NCBI RefSeq assembly: GCF_027409185.1
Contig: NC_084463.1
Coordinates: 1-64,000, forward strand
From: Cynocephalus volans
Lineage: Eukaryota; Chordata; Mammalia; Dermoptera; Cynocephalidae
Direction: 5' to 3'
DNA: 64,000 nt
Positions 15,571 to 27,141 of this stretch are shown here, piece after piece. The number at the start of each line of letters is the position of its first letter. The stretch's first letter is position 1. Below the pieces are notes generated by a model. It was not told the DNA's origin and did no database searches. It saw only the letters and a program-made list of their open reading frames with translations. A program made the translations under genes and the position numbers.

Positions 15571-15969
15571 TGTGATGGTTAATTTCATGTGTTAGTTTGA
15601 ATTGGTGGACTCAGTAGATTGTCGTCCCCAACAGAGTTGTAAATCATACAACCTTTTGAGGGCCTATACAGAACAAAATGCAGAGGATAAGAGTTTGCCT
15701 CTTTCTTTCCTGCCTCACTGCTTCAGCTGGAACATTTCATCTTATTTTCTCCTGCCCTTGGACTGAGATTTATACTATCAGTCCGCTAGTTCTCAGGCCT
15801 TCAGACTCATACCAAATTACACTAATAACCTTCTCAGGTATCCAGGTGGCAGACACCAGATTATGGAACTTCTCAATCCCATAACTTTGTGAGCCAATTG
15901 TTCATAATAAATCTCTCTCTCTCTTCCTCTGTGTTCTTTCTGTTTCTCTGGAGAACCCTAACTAACATA
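15571..15969 (+). mobile_element. Degraded LTR-like interspersed repeat
   Basis: Starts TGTGATGGTTAATTTCATGT and ends GTTTCTCTGGAGAACCCTAA then CTAACATA. An AATAAA is at 15906-15911 with a TCTCTC tract after it. The start and end phrases match a very common mammalian ERVL/MaLR-type LTR repeat. The middle is partly deleted. Subfamily not assigned. Confidence 0.65.
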
Positions 15970-17160
15970 CAAAGGAAAAATTACATTGATATATGGTAAC
16001 AGGGATTTGATAAAAAATAATATACAAATATGACTCTTAAAGCCAATTAATAATATAAACAAATAGGCATCTTCTTAATATGCTGTAATTTTTTTCAAAT
16101 GCATATGTCAGCCTCATTTCCATGGTTACAAATCCTATAAGCATCAGCTTCAAAGTCAGAAGCAAGACACGAACATATCACTGTTATTAGCTAACATAGT
16201 TCTGGATATTCCATTTGACACATTTAGAAAGAGAAAGAAATAGAGGTATAAAAATTGTGAATATTGCTATTATTTTCCAAAACTTATTGTTTACCTAGGA
16301 AAACTCCTATAAATCATAGCTCAATAAAATATGTAGGAGCAAAATAAACACTCAATCCTTAATGGTGTTCATATCAAAAGGATACAACTACTCATGTAAT
16401 GCTAATATTCTTGAGAAAAAAATATAACAATAGCTAGGCATTTTCAGACAGAAAAGTCTCATGAGAATGCAGTAGCCTTCAGTAGATTTTCAAACATACA
16501 GGAAAACCAAAATAACTAAATCAATGATACTGGTGCATGAATTCAGACAGACCAGATACTGTAACAGAATATTGTACTATCTATCTACATCTGTACATTT
16601 CTATGTATCTCTCTGTTTATCCTGAATGCTAAAGATGACATTTATTTACATCTGTAGAAGCAGGAAGGATTTGGAGCTTCTGCCCAGAATAAATGCAAAC
16701 TTCACTTAGAACCAGTGCCTAAAGCCATGATGCATTGCTCCTATGCAGAACCTCACTTAAACGTTATATGTAAGGTTTTTTGGGTTTTTTTACCTTACAT
16801 TTTTTTGATTAGTAAGAACTGTCTCATTGAGCACTAAAACATACATATAAAAGTATTGCTGCTTCTATGACTCTGCCCACTTCCAGGTGTGGGAATGGCC
16901 GACTACTGACTTCAAGAAGTGGAGAGAGAGATACCAGGTGTATGACAATTTTCTTAAGGCACCTACCTTACCTCTAATCAAATACTCCCCACTCTGGATT
17001 TAGTGCAGAGCCCTGAGGGACAGTCCACAAAGAAGGGATGGGTCACAGACTCATGGGTGACCCCTACCACCTCTGGCAGGATAAAAATGAGCAAACTAAA
17101 ATTTCTCACTTCAGGAATATTCAGTCTAATCCAGGGTGTCCCCCACAGCCCAAGCATCTC
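15970..17160. other. Unique DNA downstream of UBTFL1
   Basis: AT-rich to 16,850, then more balanced. The minus-strand open frame at 16978-17274 shows no domain; it lies in the likely 3'-flank of UBTFL1 and is treated as noncoding. Confidence 0.4.
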
Positions 17161-17164
17161 TTTG

Positions 17165-17170
17165 TTTATT
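17165..17170 (-). terminator. Candidate UBTFL1 polyadenylation signal
   Basis: AATAAA on the minus strand, about 310 bases past the UBTFL1 stop codon. Further TTTATT sites (plus strand) lie beyond 16,650. Position fits a short 3'UTR; use is unproven. Confidence 0.4.
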
Positions 17171-17478
17171 CTGAGAGCCTTAACTGCATAAAGTTCCTCC
17201 AGGGGTGGTATTGGAGGGATGGGGCGGGGGGCAACTGACTCATAGTTATATTCATTCTCCACGTAGGTTCTCACCTCCCAGGTTTATGGACCCGATATAG
17301 AGAGTATTGCTCCAAGTTGCCTTCTTCCCACCTTGTCCTATGTTATACTGAGGAAGAGAAGAGGGAAGGAATGAAGCAAGGAAGTAAAAAGGAGCAGAAG
17401 AGTTCTCTCCCCTTGACACGGATGCCCTGAACTTTTGCTGGAAAGTTCCCTGTTCAACCCTTAGTGTATGAACAAAGC

Positions 17479-18693
17479 TCAGGTGGAGTCTGAATCTGAG
17501 GAGTCCCCTGAGGAAGATGAGCTGGAGCCACTGCCCTCAGATTCATCCTCTTCATCTTCATCTCCATTGCCATCGTCCTCTTCCCCGTCTTCCTTCTTAT
17601 TCTCTTCTGATCCCCATGAGGGATGATAATTGACTTGAAAATTCTCTGTTGATTCTGTCCCTTGAACCTCCAGTCCCTGCTCCTTTCCAAGTCCTTCCTG
17701 AAGACTCTTTGCTGGTAAGGACTGCAGATCTGTTCGTCTAAACTTGGGGTTTGGGCCTCCTGTCGTGGGCCTGTTCTTACACTTAGTATAGGTTGCCTCT
17801 TTGTACGCAGCATATTCCTCGGGAGACAGACTCTTGAGCCAGAGATCCAGGTCCACCTTGTACTGTTTCTGCAGCTCCTCAGCCTGGCTGCTGTAATGTT
17901 CCTTCAGGCCCCGTGGGATGTGCTGCCAACGTCTGCCTATCTCCACCATCTGCTCTCTCAGGGTCAAATGTTGCAGCTCCCTACTCGACCATGAATCTTG
18001 GTGAAACTTGTGGTATCCATTCATAGGGGGCTTCCTGGGCTCTCCATGGAATTTCATCTTCTTGGAAAATTCATCAGTTTCTGGAGGAGACCTCACTTCT
18101 TTCACATTTCTCTGAAACTTCTGTTGGGTTTTGATATGGCTCCTCTTGGGGACACCGGATTTCTTGGAGTCCTCAACTAGATCAGGGTGGTCTTTTCCGA
18201 ACTGAGCCAGTTTTTCCTCAAACTCTTGCTTCCCCTTTTGGAAATCCTCATATTTCTGCTTTATCTGCTTTGGGAGCTCCTTGTACTTCTCAGACAGCAA
18301 CTTGTTCAGCTCCCGGTTGGTCGGCTCAGGGTTCCTTTGAGAGTACTGAGGCCAGTTCTCCTTGACAAAGCGGTTATATGCAGTTAGGGGCTTCTTTGGG
18401 AAGTCTGGATGTTTCTTGCAGTTTTTGCTTTTGTAGGTATTTTTAATGTGCTCCTTAGCTTCCAGGACTAATTCTTTCAAAGCATGGAACTTCAAGTTAA
18501 CAGAAAACTCTAACCACTTGAGCTTACACATTTCTCCAGAAAAATCTTTAAAAGCTACTTTTTCCCAGTCTTGATGTGATAGGGTTGTTTTAAACAAATG
18601 ACTGTTATTGGACAGGAGATTATTCTCCATGGATTCCAGTAGCCTCAGGATGTCTTCATTGGACCAGCAGTCTTGTCCTCTGTGCAGTACCAT
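17479..18693 (-). CDS. UBTFL1: UBTFL1-type HMG-box protein (UBTF-derived gene)
   Basis: An intact 404-codon open frame with a stop. Residues 1-90 match the UBTF N-terminal region ([19 protein letters not shown] at about 42-60). HMG box 1 spans about 95-170 ([17 protein letters not shown]). A second HMG box at about 217-289 ([26 protein letters not shown]) matches UBTF box 6, so boxes 2-5 are missing. The tail (about 360-404) is acidic then serine-rich, ending [12 protein letters not shown]. The start ATG corresponds to an internal UBTF methionine (the M of LEMAAPKGQD), and upstream DNA still resembles UBTF before it. UBTFL1 in other mammals is a nuclear UBTF paralogue expressed in preimplantation embryos, about 390 residues. 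The lack of introns in the coding part indicates retroposition from UBTF; the conserved open frame argues for function. Its TRIM neighbour supports orthology with the human 11q14.3 locus. Confidence 0.92.
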   Translation of the reverse strand: MVLHRGQDCWSNEDILRLLESMENNLLSNNSHLFKTTLSHQDWEKVAFKDFSGEMCKLKWLEFSVNLKFHALKELVLEAKEHIKNTYKSKNCKKHPDFPKKPLTAYNRFVKENWPQYSQRNPEPTNRELNKLLSEKYKELPKQIKQKYEDFQKGKQEFEEKLAQFGKDHPDLVEDSKKSGVPKRSHIKTQQKFQRNVKEVRSPPETDEFSKKMKFHGEPRKPPMNGYHKFHQDSWSSRELQHLTLREQMVEIGRRWQHIPRGLKEHYSSQAEELQKQYKVDLDLWLKSLSPEEYAAYKEATYTKCKNRPTTGGPNPKFRRTDLQSLPAKSLQEGLGKEQGLEVQGTESTENFQVNYHPSWGSEENKKEDGEEDDGNGDEDEEDESEGSGSSSSSSGDSSDSDST

Positions 18694-18845
18694 TTCTCGG
18701 TCTTCGGGTTGCTTATTAAATCCTAGTCCTTCAGATATCTCAGCAGGAGCTCAAACTTCACTCTCAAGATTCGGCAGATGATTTATTTCTGGAATTTCTG
18801 CAGTATGTGTGATTCTATGTTTCTGAGGAGAAAGAGAAAAAAACG
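18694..18845 (-). promoter_or_regulatory. UBTFL1: UBTFL1 5'UTR with a candidate 3' splice site
   Basis: On the minus strand a pyrimidine tract (TTTTTTTCTCTTTCTCCTCAG) abbreviated here as T7CTCT3CTCCTCAG runs from about 18845 to 18823, with AG at 18824-18823. The following 129 bases lead to the start ATG at 18693. This is a strong-looking acceptor, so the retrogene may have an upstream noncoding exon. The donor was not identified. Confidence 0.45.
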
Positions 18846-20030
18846 TTACTCACTTTTAATGGTATGAATGAGAAAAATTACACCCCACTTGTAATATACT
18901 CATTCTATCATTAATTTACCATTAACAATATACAGTAAATGAAGAATCGCCTACTTCTAAATAGAAATTTATATTTTCCTTTCATATGCTACATTTGAAA
19001 TGTTGAAAATATACACCAAAACCCCCTACTCCAGTCTGCCTTTTGCCAAATTTCACCAGAGCCTATCTTCAAGCAAACTGAAGAAGTCAAACACCAGGCC
19101 ACTCAGTCAAGAAACTTCAGATAACAGTAAAGCCCTGGAGACTGAGAGCAAAACATTAAAATGAAAACAGAATGACTAAAAGGGAAAGAATATTCACTTC
19201 GTAGTGCCCTGATAATGGCCACTTGCTAATTGCAGACCAGATACCCACAACTAAAGTTGCAAATGAGGAGCTGGAACTAGAATGAGACAAGTTAATGATC
19301 TCCTCACCATATGCATCACCTGTGGTCTCTTTATGGGTGGCACATAAATCTGTAGTAAATGACTGATTGATAAAGTTTTTTGGAATGAATGCTTTCTGGT
19401 GAACCATACTGCTTCTCCTTTCTAGAAAAAAATTAATGAGTATTATAAAAGGTTTCCAATTCTACCTGGTTAATTCTTCCTCACATTTAAGTCTTAGGAG
19501 AAGTTTTACCTCCTCTAGAAAATCCCTCCCATATGCTTGGCACTTACAAGAACTTGAACATGGGACAAATCTGTCGGCTATTATTTTCTAATCAAATTTT
19601 TCTTCTAGTGTAACATCTCTGTGCATGTTTCTCAGATCACTTCCCAAATTCTCATGACCCTTTTAATAGTCTTTTCAGAATATCCTATTCTAAGCTAAGG
19701 CTCACATATGCCAATTTGCATACAAATACAGTGCATAAAACATTAGATAATACCATATATTTTGTGAATGACACAGGAGCAAGAGAAATATAACATGCAC
19801 CTTCAGAAAAAGAATGCACGAGATGGCAAAGAAAACTTCAGACTTCAAAAGAAAGGGGAATTTCTGAGAATGAGCTTCTTAATATCAGAGAAGATGATTT
19901 GAGAACTATTTTTAATTCTCAGTGAGTCTAAAAGGTTTTGAACGCCGTCTAAAAATTTACTGGAAGATTGAAGATCCTAATTACAATAATATCACATAAC
20001 TAATACATGTGTCTGAAAATAATAGATTAA
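18846..20030. other. Unique DNA upstream of UBTFL1
   Basis: No gene or repeat family recognised. Any UBTFL1 promoter or first exon should lie here or farther right. There is no CpG-rich block until the PHB2 insertion. Confidence 0.4.
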
Positions 20031-20044
20031 AATATTCTAAAAGA

Positions 20045-21371
20045 GCTCCCGCGAGCACCACTGGCCGAACCCTCGTGTGAAATGTGAGATCCGTAACCTG
20101 GAGGGGTGCAGAGGCGGGCCGACACCCTGCTCCTGTCCTCTGGCGCTGTGCGGCCGCCTCAGGATCAGACATGTCCCAGACCGTGAAGGACTTATAGGGA
20201 CGGCTGCCCACCGGGTCCCGGGGCATGGGCAGGCGCCGCGGTCTGTAGTGACCGCGAATCCGTGTTCACCACGAAAGGCGGGCACAGAGCCATCTTTAAT
20301 GGGATTGGTGCTTGCAGCAGGACACCATCCTGGCCGAGGGCCTTCACTTTAGGATTTCCTGGTTCTAGTACCCCATTATCTAGGACATTCGGGCCAGACC
20401 CAGGAAAATCTCCTCCCCTACAGGCTCCAAAGACCTGCAGATGGTGAACATCTCTCTGCAAATGCTGTCTGGGCTCAATGTCCAGGAGCTTCCCAGCATG
20501 TACCAGCGCTCAGGGCTAGACTACCAGGAGCGAGCGTTCTGTCCATTGTCAATGAAATGCTCAAGAGTGTGGTGGCCAAGTTCAATGCCTCACAGATGAT
20601 CACCCAACGTGCCCAGGTATCCCTGTTGATCCTATGGGAGCTGACCGAGAGGGCCAAGGACTTCAGCCTTATCCTGGATGATGTAGCCATCACCGAGCTA
20701 GGCTTTAGCCGAGAGTACACAGCTGTTGTAGAAGCCAAACACGTGGCCCAGCAGGAGGCCCGGTGGGCCCAGTTCTTTGTAGAAAAAGCAAAGCAAGAAC
20801 AGCAGCAGAAGATCGTGCAGGCCGAGGGAGAGGCTGAGGCCGCCAAAATGCTTGGAGAAGCACTGAGCAAGAACACTGGCTACATCGATCTTCTTAAGAT
20901 CCAGACAGCCCAGAACATCTCCAAGACGATCGCCACATCACAGAATCACACCTATCTCACTGCTGACAAGGTCATGCTGAACTCACAGGATGAAAGTTTC
21001 ACCTGGGGAGGTGACAGCCTCATCAAGGGTAAGAAATGAGCCTGGCAACCAGAACTCCACCCCCAGACAAGATGTGGATGTGTTTCTTCTCCACTGTTTG
21101 AAGAGCCAGCTAAGGGTCCAGCATACACCCACCACGGCCCCATTATCATGTGATGGTCCCCTGTGTACTCCTCCTCCCAACTCCTCTTGGATTAAGGAAG
21201 ACTGGAGAGCAACTCTTTTTCAGGGGAATGACTTTCCTCCTTCTGTAGTGGCAGGGGATGTTGGGACCGTGTGTGATCTCTCAGTGATTTCCTTCAGTGT
21301 TGTTCTCTCCTGCAAGGTTGGGAAGCGATAACCACCATCCCAGGAATTAGTAATTTTTTATTACTTAAAAA
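20045..21371 (+). pseudogene. PHB2P: Processed pseudogene of prohibitin-2
   Basis: A near full-length, intronless copy of PHB2 mRNA. The ancestral start is ATG at 20171, followed by a TAG at codon 9 and a disrupted stretch near 20225-20265. A later shift separates the middle part ([15 protein letters not shown]-like, 20425-20460) from the C-terminal half, which stays open at 20557-21039 ([55 protein letters not shown], ending SLIKGKK). PHB2 itself is an inner mitochondrial membrane scaffold. 5' and 3'UTR sequence is included, and the insertion is bracketed by a 14 bp target duplication with one mismatch (AATATTCTAAAAGA at 20031-20044, AACATTCTAAAAGA at 21372-21385). These are hallmarks of L1-mediated retroposition. 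Not expected to encode PHB2. Confidence 0.95.
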
Positions 21372-21385
21372 AACATTCTAAAAGA

Positions 21386-22055
21386 TTAAAAGAATAATTA
21401 AAGTTCGTATCTGAGATAGAATAGGGGATAAGTCATAGCCCATAATGTAAAAAATGTTTTTGGAAAATTCTTCTTAATGAATGAAGACATAAATAAAAAT
21501 AATTAAGTCTTGCAAAAAAAATTGAAATAAATCAAGAGTGGAGGATCAAAATGAAAGTAAACTAAAAATTATTGACTTATTAATTTCAAATATCAGAAAA
21601 AGTCCTATTTCATCAATGTCAGAAAACTAAAAGTAAAAACAAACTAACAGAACAGAAAGACAGTAATAAGTAAAAGTAACATTCATATAAAAAAGTAGAA
21701 AAAGGAATGAATAAATAATTCCATACATTGTATTTATGGTCACAACTTACTTTCAAATAATTTAGATAAAAGAAATTGTCATAAACTTCCAACAGCAGTA
21801 TTTTTAAGCGAGGATTACCAAAAATAATAAATAAATAAATATAAGATGTATTCTAACTCAAAAAAAAGGTAAATTATATAAATTGACATTGGAAAACAGA
21901 TGCATAATATTTGAAATATGAATCTAAAAAAGAAGAATTGCTATTTTTCCAATTCTAAAAGTTATGATGATGTGTATAGAGCAATGGAAATGAAAATAGA
22001 GTTATGTTTTTGTTATGTGGCTCTTTTACGAGCCAGGCATTTTTCCAAATTTTCC
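21386..22055. other. AT-rich unique DNA
   Basis: Strongly A-rich, no gene or repeat family recognised. Confidence 0.4.
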
Positions 22056-22513
22056 TCAGTTGACTAGTGTCTCCCTAAAGTGTATGTCTAAGTCCCAACC
22101 CTGATACCTGAGAATGTGACCTTTTAGAAATAGGGTTTTTGCAGATGTAATTAACTTGATGATTTCCAGATGAAATCATTCTTGATTTAATGGGACCTAT
22201 ATCCAATACCTCGTGTTCTTATAAGAGAAAGAAGAGGAAGGTTTGAGACAAAGGCACAGAGAAGACCATGTGGAAACAGAGGCACAGTGGAGTTATGCCG
22301 CCACAAGACAATGAAAGGCACAGGTTGGCAGCAGCCACCTGAAGCAGGAGAGAGGCACTGGCTGGAGTTTCCCTCGGAGCCTCCAGAGGGAACCAACCCT
22401 GCTAACCCTTGCTTTTCAACTTCCGGCCTTCAGAACTGTGAAAGAATAAATTACTCTTGTAGGCTACTCAATTTGTGATAATTCATTATTGCAGCCCTAT
22501 GTAAATAATACAC
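22056..22513 (+). mobile_element. MaLR LTR (MLT1-like)
   Basis: AGTCCCAACCCTGATACCTG, GAATGTGACCTTTTAGAAAT, TTTGCAGATGTAATTAACTT, GAGGGAACCAACCCTGC, CCTTCAGAACTGTGAAAG, AATAAATTACTCTTGTAGG, ending CAGCCCTATGTAAATAATAC. This is the standard order of an MLT1-type LTR on the plus strand. Confidence 0.85.
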
Positions 22514-22650
22514 AAGTGTTTTACAATTACTATCTCATTTTTCTCCTCACAATTCCATGAAGTGGGTTTACTACTATTATTCTATTACAGAGATGATGAA
22601 AATAGAAAATCTAAGAATTTATATAACTTTCCAAAGTTGTAGAATAGTTT
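22514..22650 (-). repeat. MIR SINE remnant
   Basis: ACTATCTCATTTTTCTCCTC, CACAATTCCATGAAGTGGG and a CAGAGATGATGAAAATAG stretch followed by AACTTTCCAAAGTTG match the 3' half of MIR read in antisense. Confidence 0.65.
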
Positions 22651-23225
22651 AAAAATAATAATAATAATAACAGAAGACTGTTTAAAAGAACATTCAGAGA
22701 GCAAAATAGATTTTGTAAATTAAAAATACCATAACAAAAATAAAAACTTCAAAATAATATTAGAAATACAAAAGTGAGAAATTTGATTAACAACAGGAGA
22801 TTGTAAAATTATGAGTTAGAAAAAATCAGAAAACAGACTCAGGTGGTTCAAGATAATGTAATGAAGGGACTACTAATAATGCTGTCACCAAGGTTAGGAG
22901 AACCATCAAGGTAAGGCTCTCAAGTCTAAAAATAGGGGGAAGCTGTTTCCACTCACAAACCTGAAAGGGAAAAAACAACCTCTAGATGAACAGGAGGGAT
23001 CAGCTGGTGGGCATGTAAATCCTGAGAAGAGATTTTTAGTACAGAGAGTTTGAGGATGAGGTGGCAGGTTTAGCGAAAATTGGAAAAATTAATAAAAAAG
23101 AAATATAATAACAGTACATCTTATGGCTTAGCTGTGATTTCATTTTACAGAGAAACAATAATGGATAGAATAATTAAACCAAAACTCATGATGTAAGTGT
23201 TTTGGGAAAATAAGAGAAAGGAAAA

Positions 23226-23228
<3 letters not shown>
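22651..23228. other. AT-rich unique DNA
   Basis: A short AAT trinucleotide run at 22652-22669; otherwise nothing recognised. Confidence 0.4.
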
Positions 23229-23319
<91 letters not shown>

Positions 23320-23320
23320 G
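23229..23320. repeat. (TG)n-(GA)n compound microsatellite
   Basis: TG dinucleotides 23229-23298, then GA dinucleotides to 23320. Confidence 0.97.
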
Positions 23321-23771
23321 TTTAAGGAGTTAAATAACTAAATTCCTCACTCCTTTTAAAGTCAATAAACACTTTTCTGTATTAAGAAATATCAGAACAA
23401 GTATATTATTTAGAATTATATACAGTATAATTGGGACTGTTTTGTCAGGCATGTGAAGATGAAGAAAACAATCTCTCTCTCATCAGAAGCTCACATACAC
23501 CAACAAATAAAATATCAACCAAAAATCACCATTGTGGAGAAATATGCAGGTGCTGTGTGAGATGACAGGAGGAAACCGTTCTCTGTGTTTCATGCATTTT
23601 GTCTTCTGCACTTATACATAGACATACTCTTCTTATTACCTGTGGGCAGAATGTGAGAAAAATGACTATACACAGACAGTCTAAAATTAGACACCCCCAA
23701 AATTTAAAAAAAACCAAAAACCATTCACCAAAATTAGTGAGCAAAATGAGTTACTTTTTATTACTATTATT
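23321..23771. other. Unique DNA
   Basis: No gene or repeat family seen. Confidence 0.4.
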
Positions 23772-23870
23772 ATTATTTTATTACGGTGACAGAGCAGTAC
23801 AGGGATTGAAATCTGGGCCCTCGTGTTATCAACACCACTCTCTAATCAACTGAACTAACCGGTCAGCCCC
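23772..23870 (-). mobile_element. CYN-like monomeric tRNA-Ile SINE
   Basis: On the minus strand it reads GGGGCTGACCGGTTAGTTCA, GTTGATTAGAGAGTGGTG, TTGATAACACGAGGGCCC and ATTTCAATCCCTGTAC. This keeps the tRNA-Ile pattern (GGCCGGTTAGCTCAGTTGG, GTGGTGCTAATAAC), so it is the monomer form. The A-rich tail is the T-rich stretch at 23756-23780. Flanks ATGAGTTACTTTT and CTAGTCACTTT resemble a decayed target duplication. Confidence 0.82.
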
Positions 23871-24120
23871 AAACTAGTCACTTTCAATACTTTATTTTAT
23901 TTTATTTAAAAACCTCACAACATCTACCCTGGTACAAAATAATTGATTAGTATTGCATCAATCTTGGTTAGAACACAACCTTTTTTTCAATACTCTTGCA
24001 TTTAAATAACCTTAATGTAAAGGGTAACCATTGTTGAGAACAGATCAACATACTCCACAATCATGTCAGACGTACTTTTCAAAGGTCATCCACATTTGGA
24101 AGTCTAATATATTGTGTTTT
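23871..24120. other. Short unique spacer
   Basis: AT-rich; holds the 5' side of the L1 target site. Confidence 0.4.
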
Positions 24121-24141
24121 TAAAATAAATGACAGTAGGTT

Positions 24142-25705
24142 TTCAAGATGGCGGCGGCTGCGGCGGCTGGCGCGGAGTAGCTGAGGTGGAAAAGGTGGCC
24201 ACTGGGCCTCAGGCAGCCGGGAAACTTGTGGACCTTCCTCTGGCCATCTCTTAAGGGAGGACTGCTGCTGCTGGCCGGTCGTGGGGGCTCAACGCCACTT
24301 TGCCCCCGGCAGGAGAGGCTGCCTCATTTTCAGGCAACAGCTTTGAAGTGTGGAGCAGGAAAAGAACTGATTCTTAGCTGCAAAAGCGAGTCTTGAAACA
24401 GGGAACACGGCGCCAGGGCTGCTGTGGATGCAGCCAGGATCCCGGAGGCTGGGGCCGCACTGAAGGCGGCCAGCTGCCCTATTCAGGATTCGAGGTTTCA
24501 GGCCGGCATTAAAGAAGATTCCTGGGAGCGCCCGAGCCGCGCCGCGACTGAACAGCCTGAGGCGGCAGCGCCGAGAACACGGAAGGCAACAAACCAGAGA
24601 CAGAGCGAGCGCCCGACCTGGCACAGCACTGTGAGTGATCCCTGGCACAGCTCTGTTCGGGGGGTGGATGCCCACGCGGCTCCTGCCTGCACCACCAGGC
24701 CACTCACTGCCCCGGTGCTGCCTCCATTTTCCCAGGTGCGGGCAGCTCCGCCCTGCTCGGCCATCACTGAGCCCATTTGCTTGGCCTGGCGCGGGGCTTT
24801 CCGGACCCTGCGGGCCGGCCTCCTCTCCCACTCCCTCCGCGGTTCTCTGGCGGGGCTGGGGGTGTGGGGCGTCCCGACCAGTGTTGGGAGGGCTAGGAAG
24901 TACGGGCGGGCCGACTGTCACTCCACCACACCCTGGACTCCGCCCCGGTAAACTTCCTGTTACTGGGAGGCAGATACCATCTCTGCGACCACCAGTTTGG
25001 AAAAAAGCCTAACGAATTTCTGGTTGGGAATAGTGTGGTAGGAGAGTTCCCAGGTCCGCTTGAACCTGCCGGAGAGCAGGCTGCAGGCGGGCACTAGACT
25101 CGGTTTATACCGGGGGGATACAAAGGTGAACAAGACCCGAGAAAGATCTACACAGTGCTACAAAGGCACCCAGAGAGACCGGTCGTCTGTGCCTAGCAGA
25201 AACCTGGTAGACTTCCTGGGCGAGGCGGTGCTGAGCAGGGTCTTGAAGGCCCAGCTGATAGACGAGGGGTGCAGAAGACACACCCCAGCCCAGCACAGTG
25301 TGCACAGAGGAGGAGACGTGCGGCCAGGGAGGCGGAGACTCGACAGAAACCACACACCCGGTGGGGTCGCCACTGCACGATCTAACAGCCTGGGCCAGAG
25401 CACACAGAACGGGGAGAAGTCCTGTACAGAAAGTGAAAGCTCAACAGAGATCACACACCCTGTGGTACGTGATCCACCAGCCCAGCAGAGTCCAAGCTGA
25501 CCAGAAAGGTGGATCCCCGGAGAAGCCCAAGACTCGAGGCAACCACACACACAAGACACTAGAGGCCAACTGAGCAGTCACGGCGGGGGCCATACCAAAT
25601 TGGCAACCACAGCAACATCCTAGTTAGTCATTAGTCTCAAACCAGTGGACTGTGAAACCCCCTGCCACAATGAATAAACACCAAAAAAAAGACACCAGAA
25701 ATACA
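24142..25705 (+). mobile_element. L1 5'UTR-only insertion, truncated at the 3' side
   Basis: A 1,564 bp CpG-rich block flanked by a perfect duplication (AAAATAAATGACAGTAGGTT plus one T; 24121-24141 and 25706-25726). It starts TTCAAGATGGCGGCGGC, containing a YY1-type CAAGATGGCGG at 24144-24154 like that at the start of L1 5'UTRs. Its last 40 bases hold an ATG at 25670 that opens MNKHQKKDTRNT, which looks like an L1 ORF1 start. No ORF1 body, ORF2, 3'UTR or poly(A) tail follows. L1 insertions are normally 5'-truncated; this one keeps the 5' end and lacks the 3' end. The insertion point fits an L1 endonuclease TTTT/A site. Identity as L1 5'UTR is an inference from position, YY1 motif and the ORF1-like start. 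Confidence 0.75.
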
Positions 25706-25726
25706 TAAAATAAATGACAGTAGGTT

Positions 25727-26909
25727 ATCAGGATTACTACTTCTAGACCAGTGTAGGAATCATTCAGCAGAAAATCCTCTCAATTCTGGTACATAAGTGT
25801 GGTCCGCAATGCCACCTTTCCACATCTATCAATAATTTCTGGATTGTTACTGGGCACTTTAAAGACCAAGAATGAAGCCTGAAGTTCTAAATGAGAGCAC
25901 CTTTCACATTCTACAATATTTTACAATTAATTTTAGGCCCCATGCCAAAAATAAAACCACAGATAGCTAGGCCTTCCCCTCCAGAATTTCACAATTTGTA
26001 TATACGAGGAACGTAAAATAAAGGGGAAAAAAATCATTAATTTCAAAACAATGATAGAGACCAAAATTCTATAGCTCAAGAGTAAACTGAAAACAATTAC
26101 ATGATTTTTATTAACTAGGCTTCTGACAGTTTGGTTAAAAAAAATTAAGGGAAAGACACATGAATTCTTCTCAGAATTCTGTACTCGCCTGAACGATGTA
26201 TAATTGTTCTGATCAGTGCTTGCAAGAAAATCTACCCAATTGACAGGAGTTCTACGTACTCTGGGCTGTCTGGACGGCAGCTGTAACTTTCTCAGGTTTC
26301 CACAGTTCAACCAAATTCAAGGGCCTCTGAAGAGAACAAACCTTGCATTTAGAACTCTTTTATATTAGGCTACCTAAAGGCTCACCCTGATTAGGTTTTT
26401 GGAGTATCCAGTCAATACCTGAAGAGCGGAAGGATATACCTTCACCATTGATTGGATTAACTCTCTTACTAATTTCCATGAATAACCCACTTCAAACGCC
26501 CATCCCTAGTGCTGGTTTTTCTGGGCACTGGTTTTTATACACCCACAGGACAAATTCATGTCTGAGTTTCTGGGATCCTTCCCCGTACTCTCATTCCAGC
26601 CTCAACATCTGACAATATTTTAATATGACATTTGAATACACATCCTTCCCTTCTTTCATAATTTCTGCTCTTTCTTCACTGTGATCTAGGATTTTATATC
26701 ATCTGCATTTCATCACGGCAATTTAAATCCCTTCGTTCCTGATCAATGTCTACAGTCTTTAGAATCAAAGATTAACATGTCAGTGATTATTGTGGGTGGT
26801 TTGAGAAAAAGAGTGAAAGAGTAGGGCTCAAATATCTGGTACTCCTGGCTGATTTAATTTTAAATTTAGGGAGACGAAATAGGCAGTGAGTAGGAGAAAA
26901 AAAAAAAAA
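25727..26909. other. Unique intergenic DNA
   Basis: No gene or repeat family recognised. It ends in an A tract (26897-26914) that forms part of the next L1 target site. Confidence 0.4.
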
Positions 26910-26926
26910 AAAAAGCACATAATTTT

Positions 26927-27089
26927 TTTTTTTAAATTTTATTTTGTCGATATACATTTTGGCTGATTATTGCTCCCCATCACCAAAACCTCCCTCCCTT
27001 CTCCCTCCCCCCCCCAACAATGTCCTTTCTGTTTGCTTGTCGTAACAACTTCAAGTAATTGTGGTTGTTATATCTTCTTCCTCCCCGCC

Positions 27090-27141
<52 letters not shown>

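Noticed and set aside
20557-21039. Functional 160-residue prohibitin
   Set aside because: It is the C-terminal half of a processed PHB2 copy with an early stop, frame disruptions, UTRs and target duplications.
24289-24921. 210-codon minus-strand open frame as a gene
   Set aside because: Lies inside the GC-rich L1 5'UTR insertion; several overlapping frames are open on both strands, as expected for high GC, and no domain is visible.
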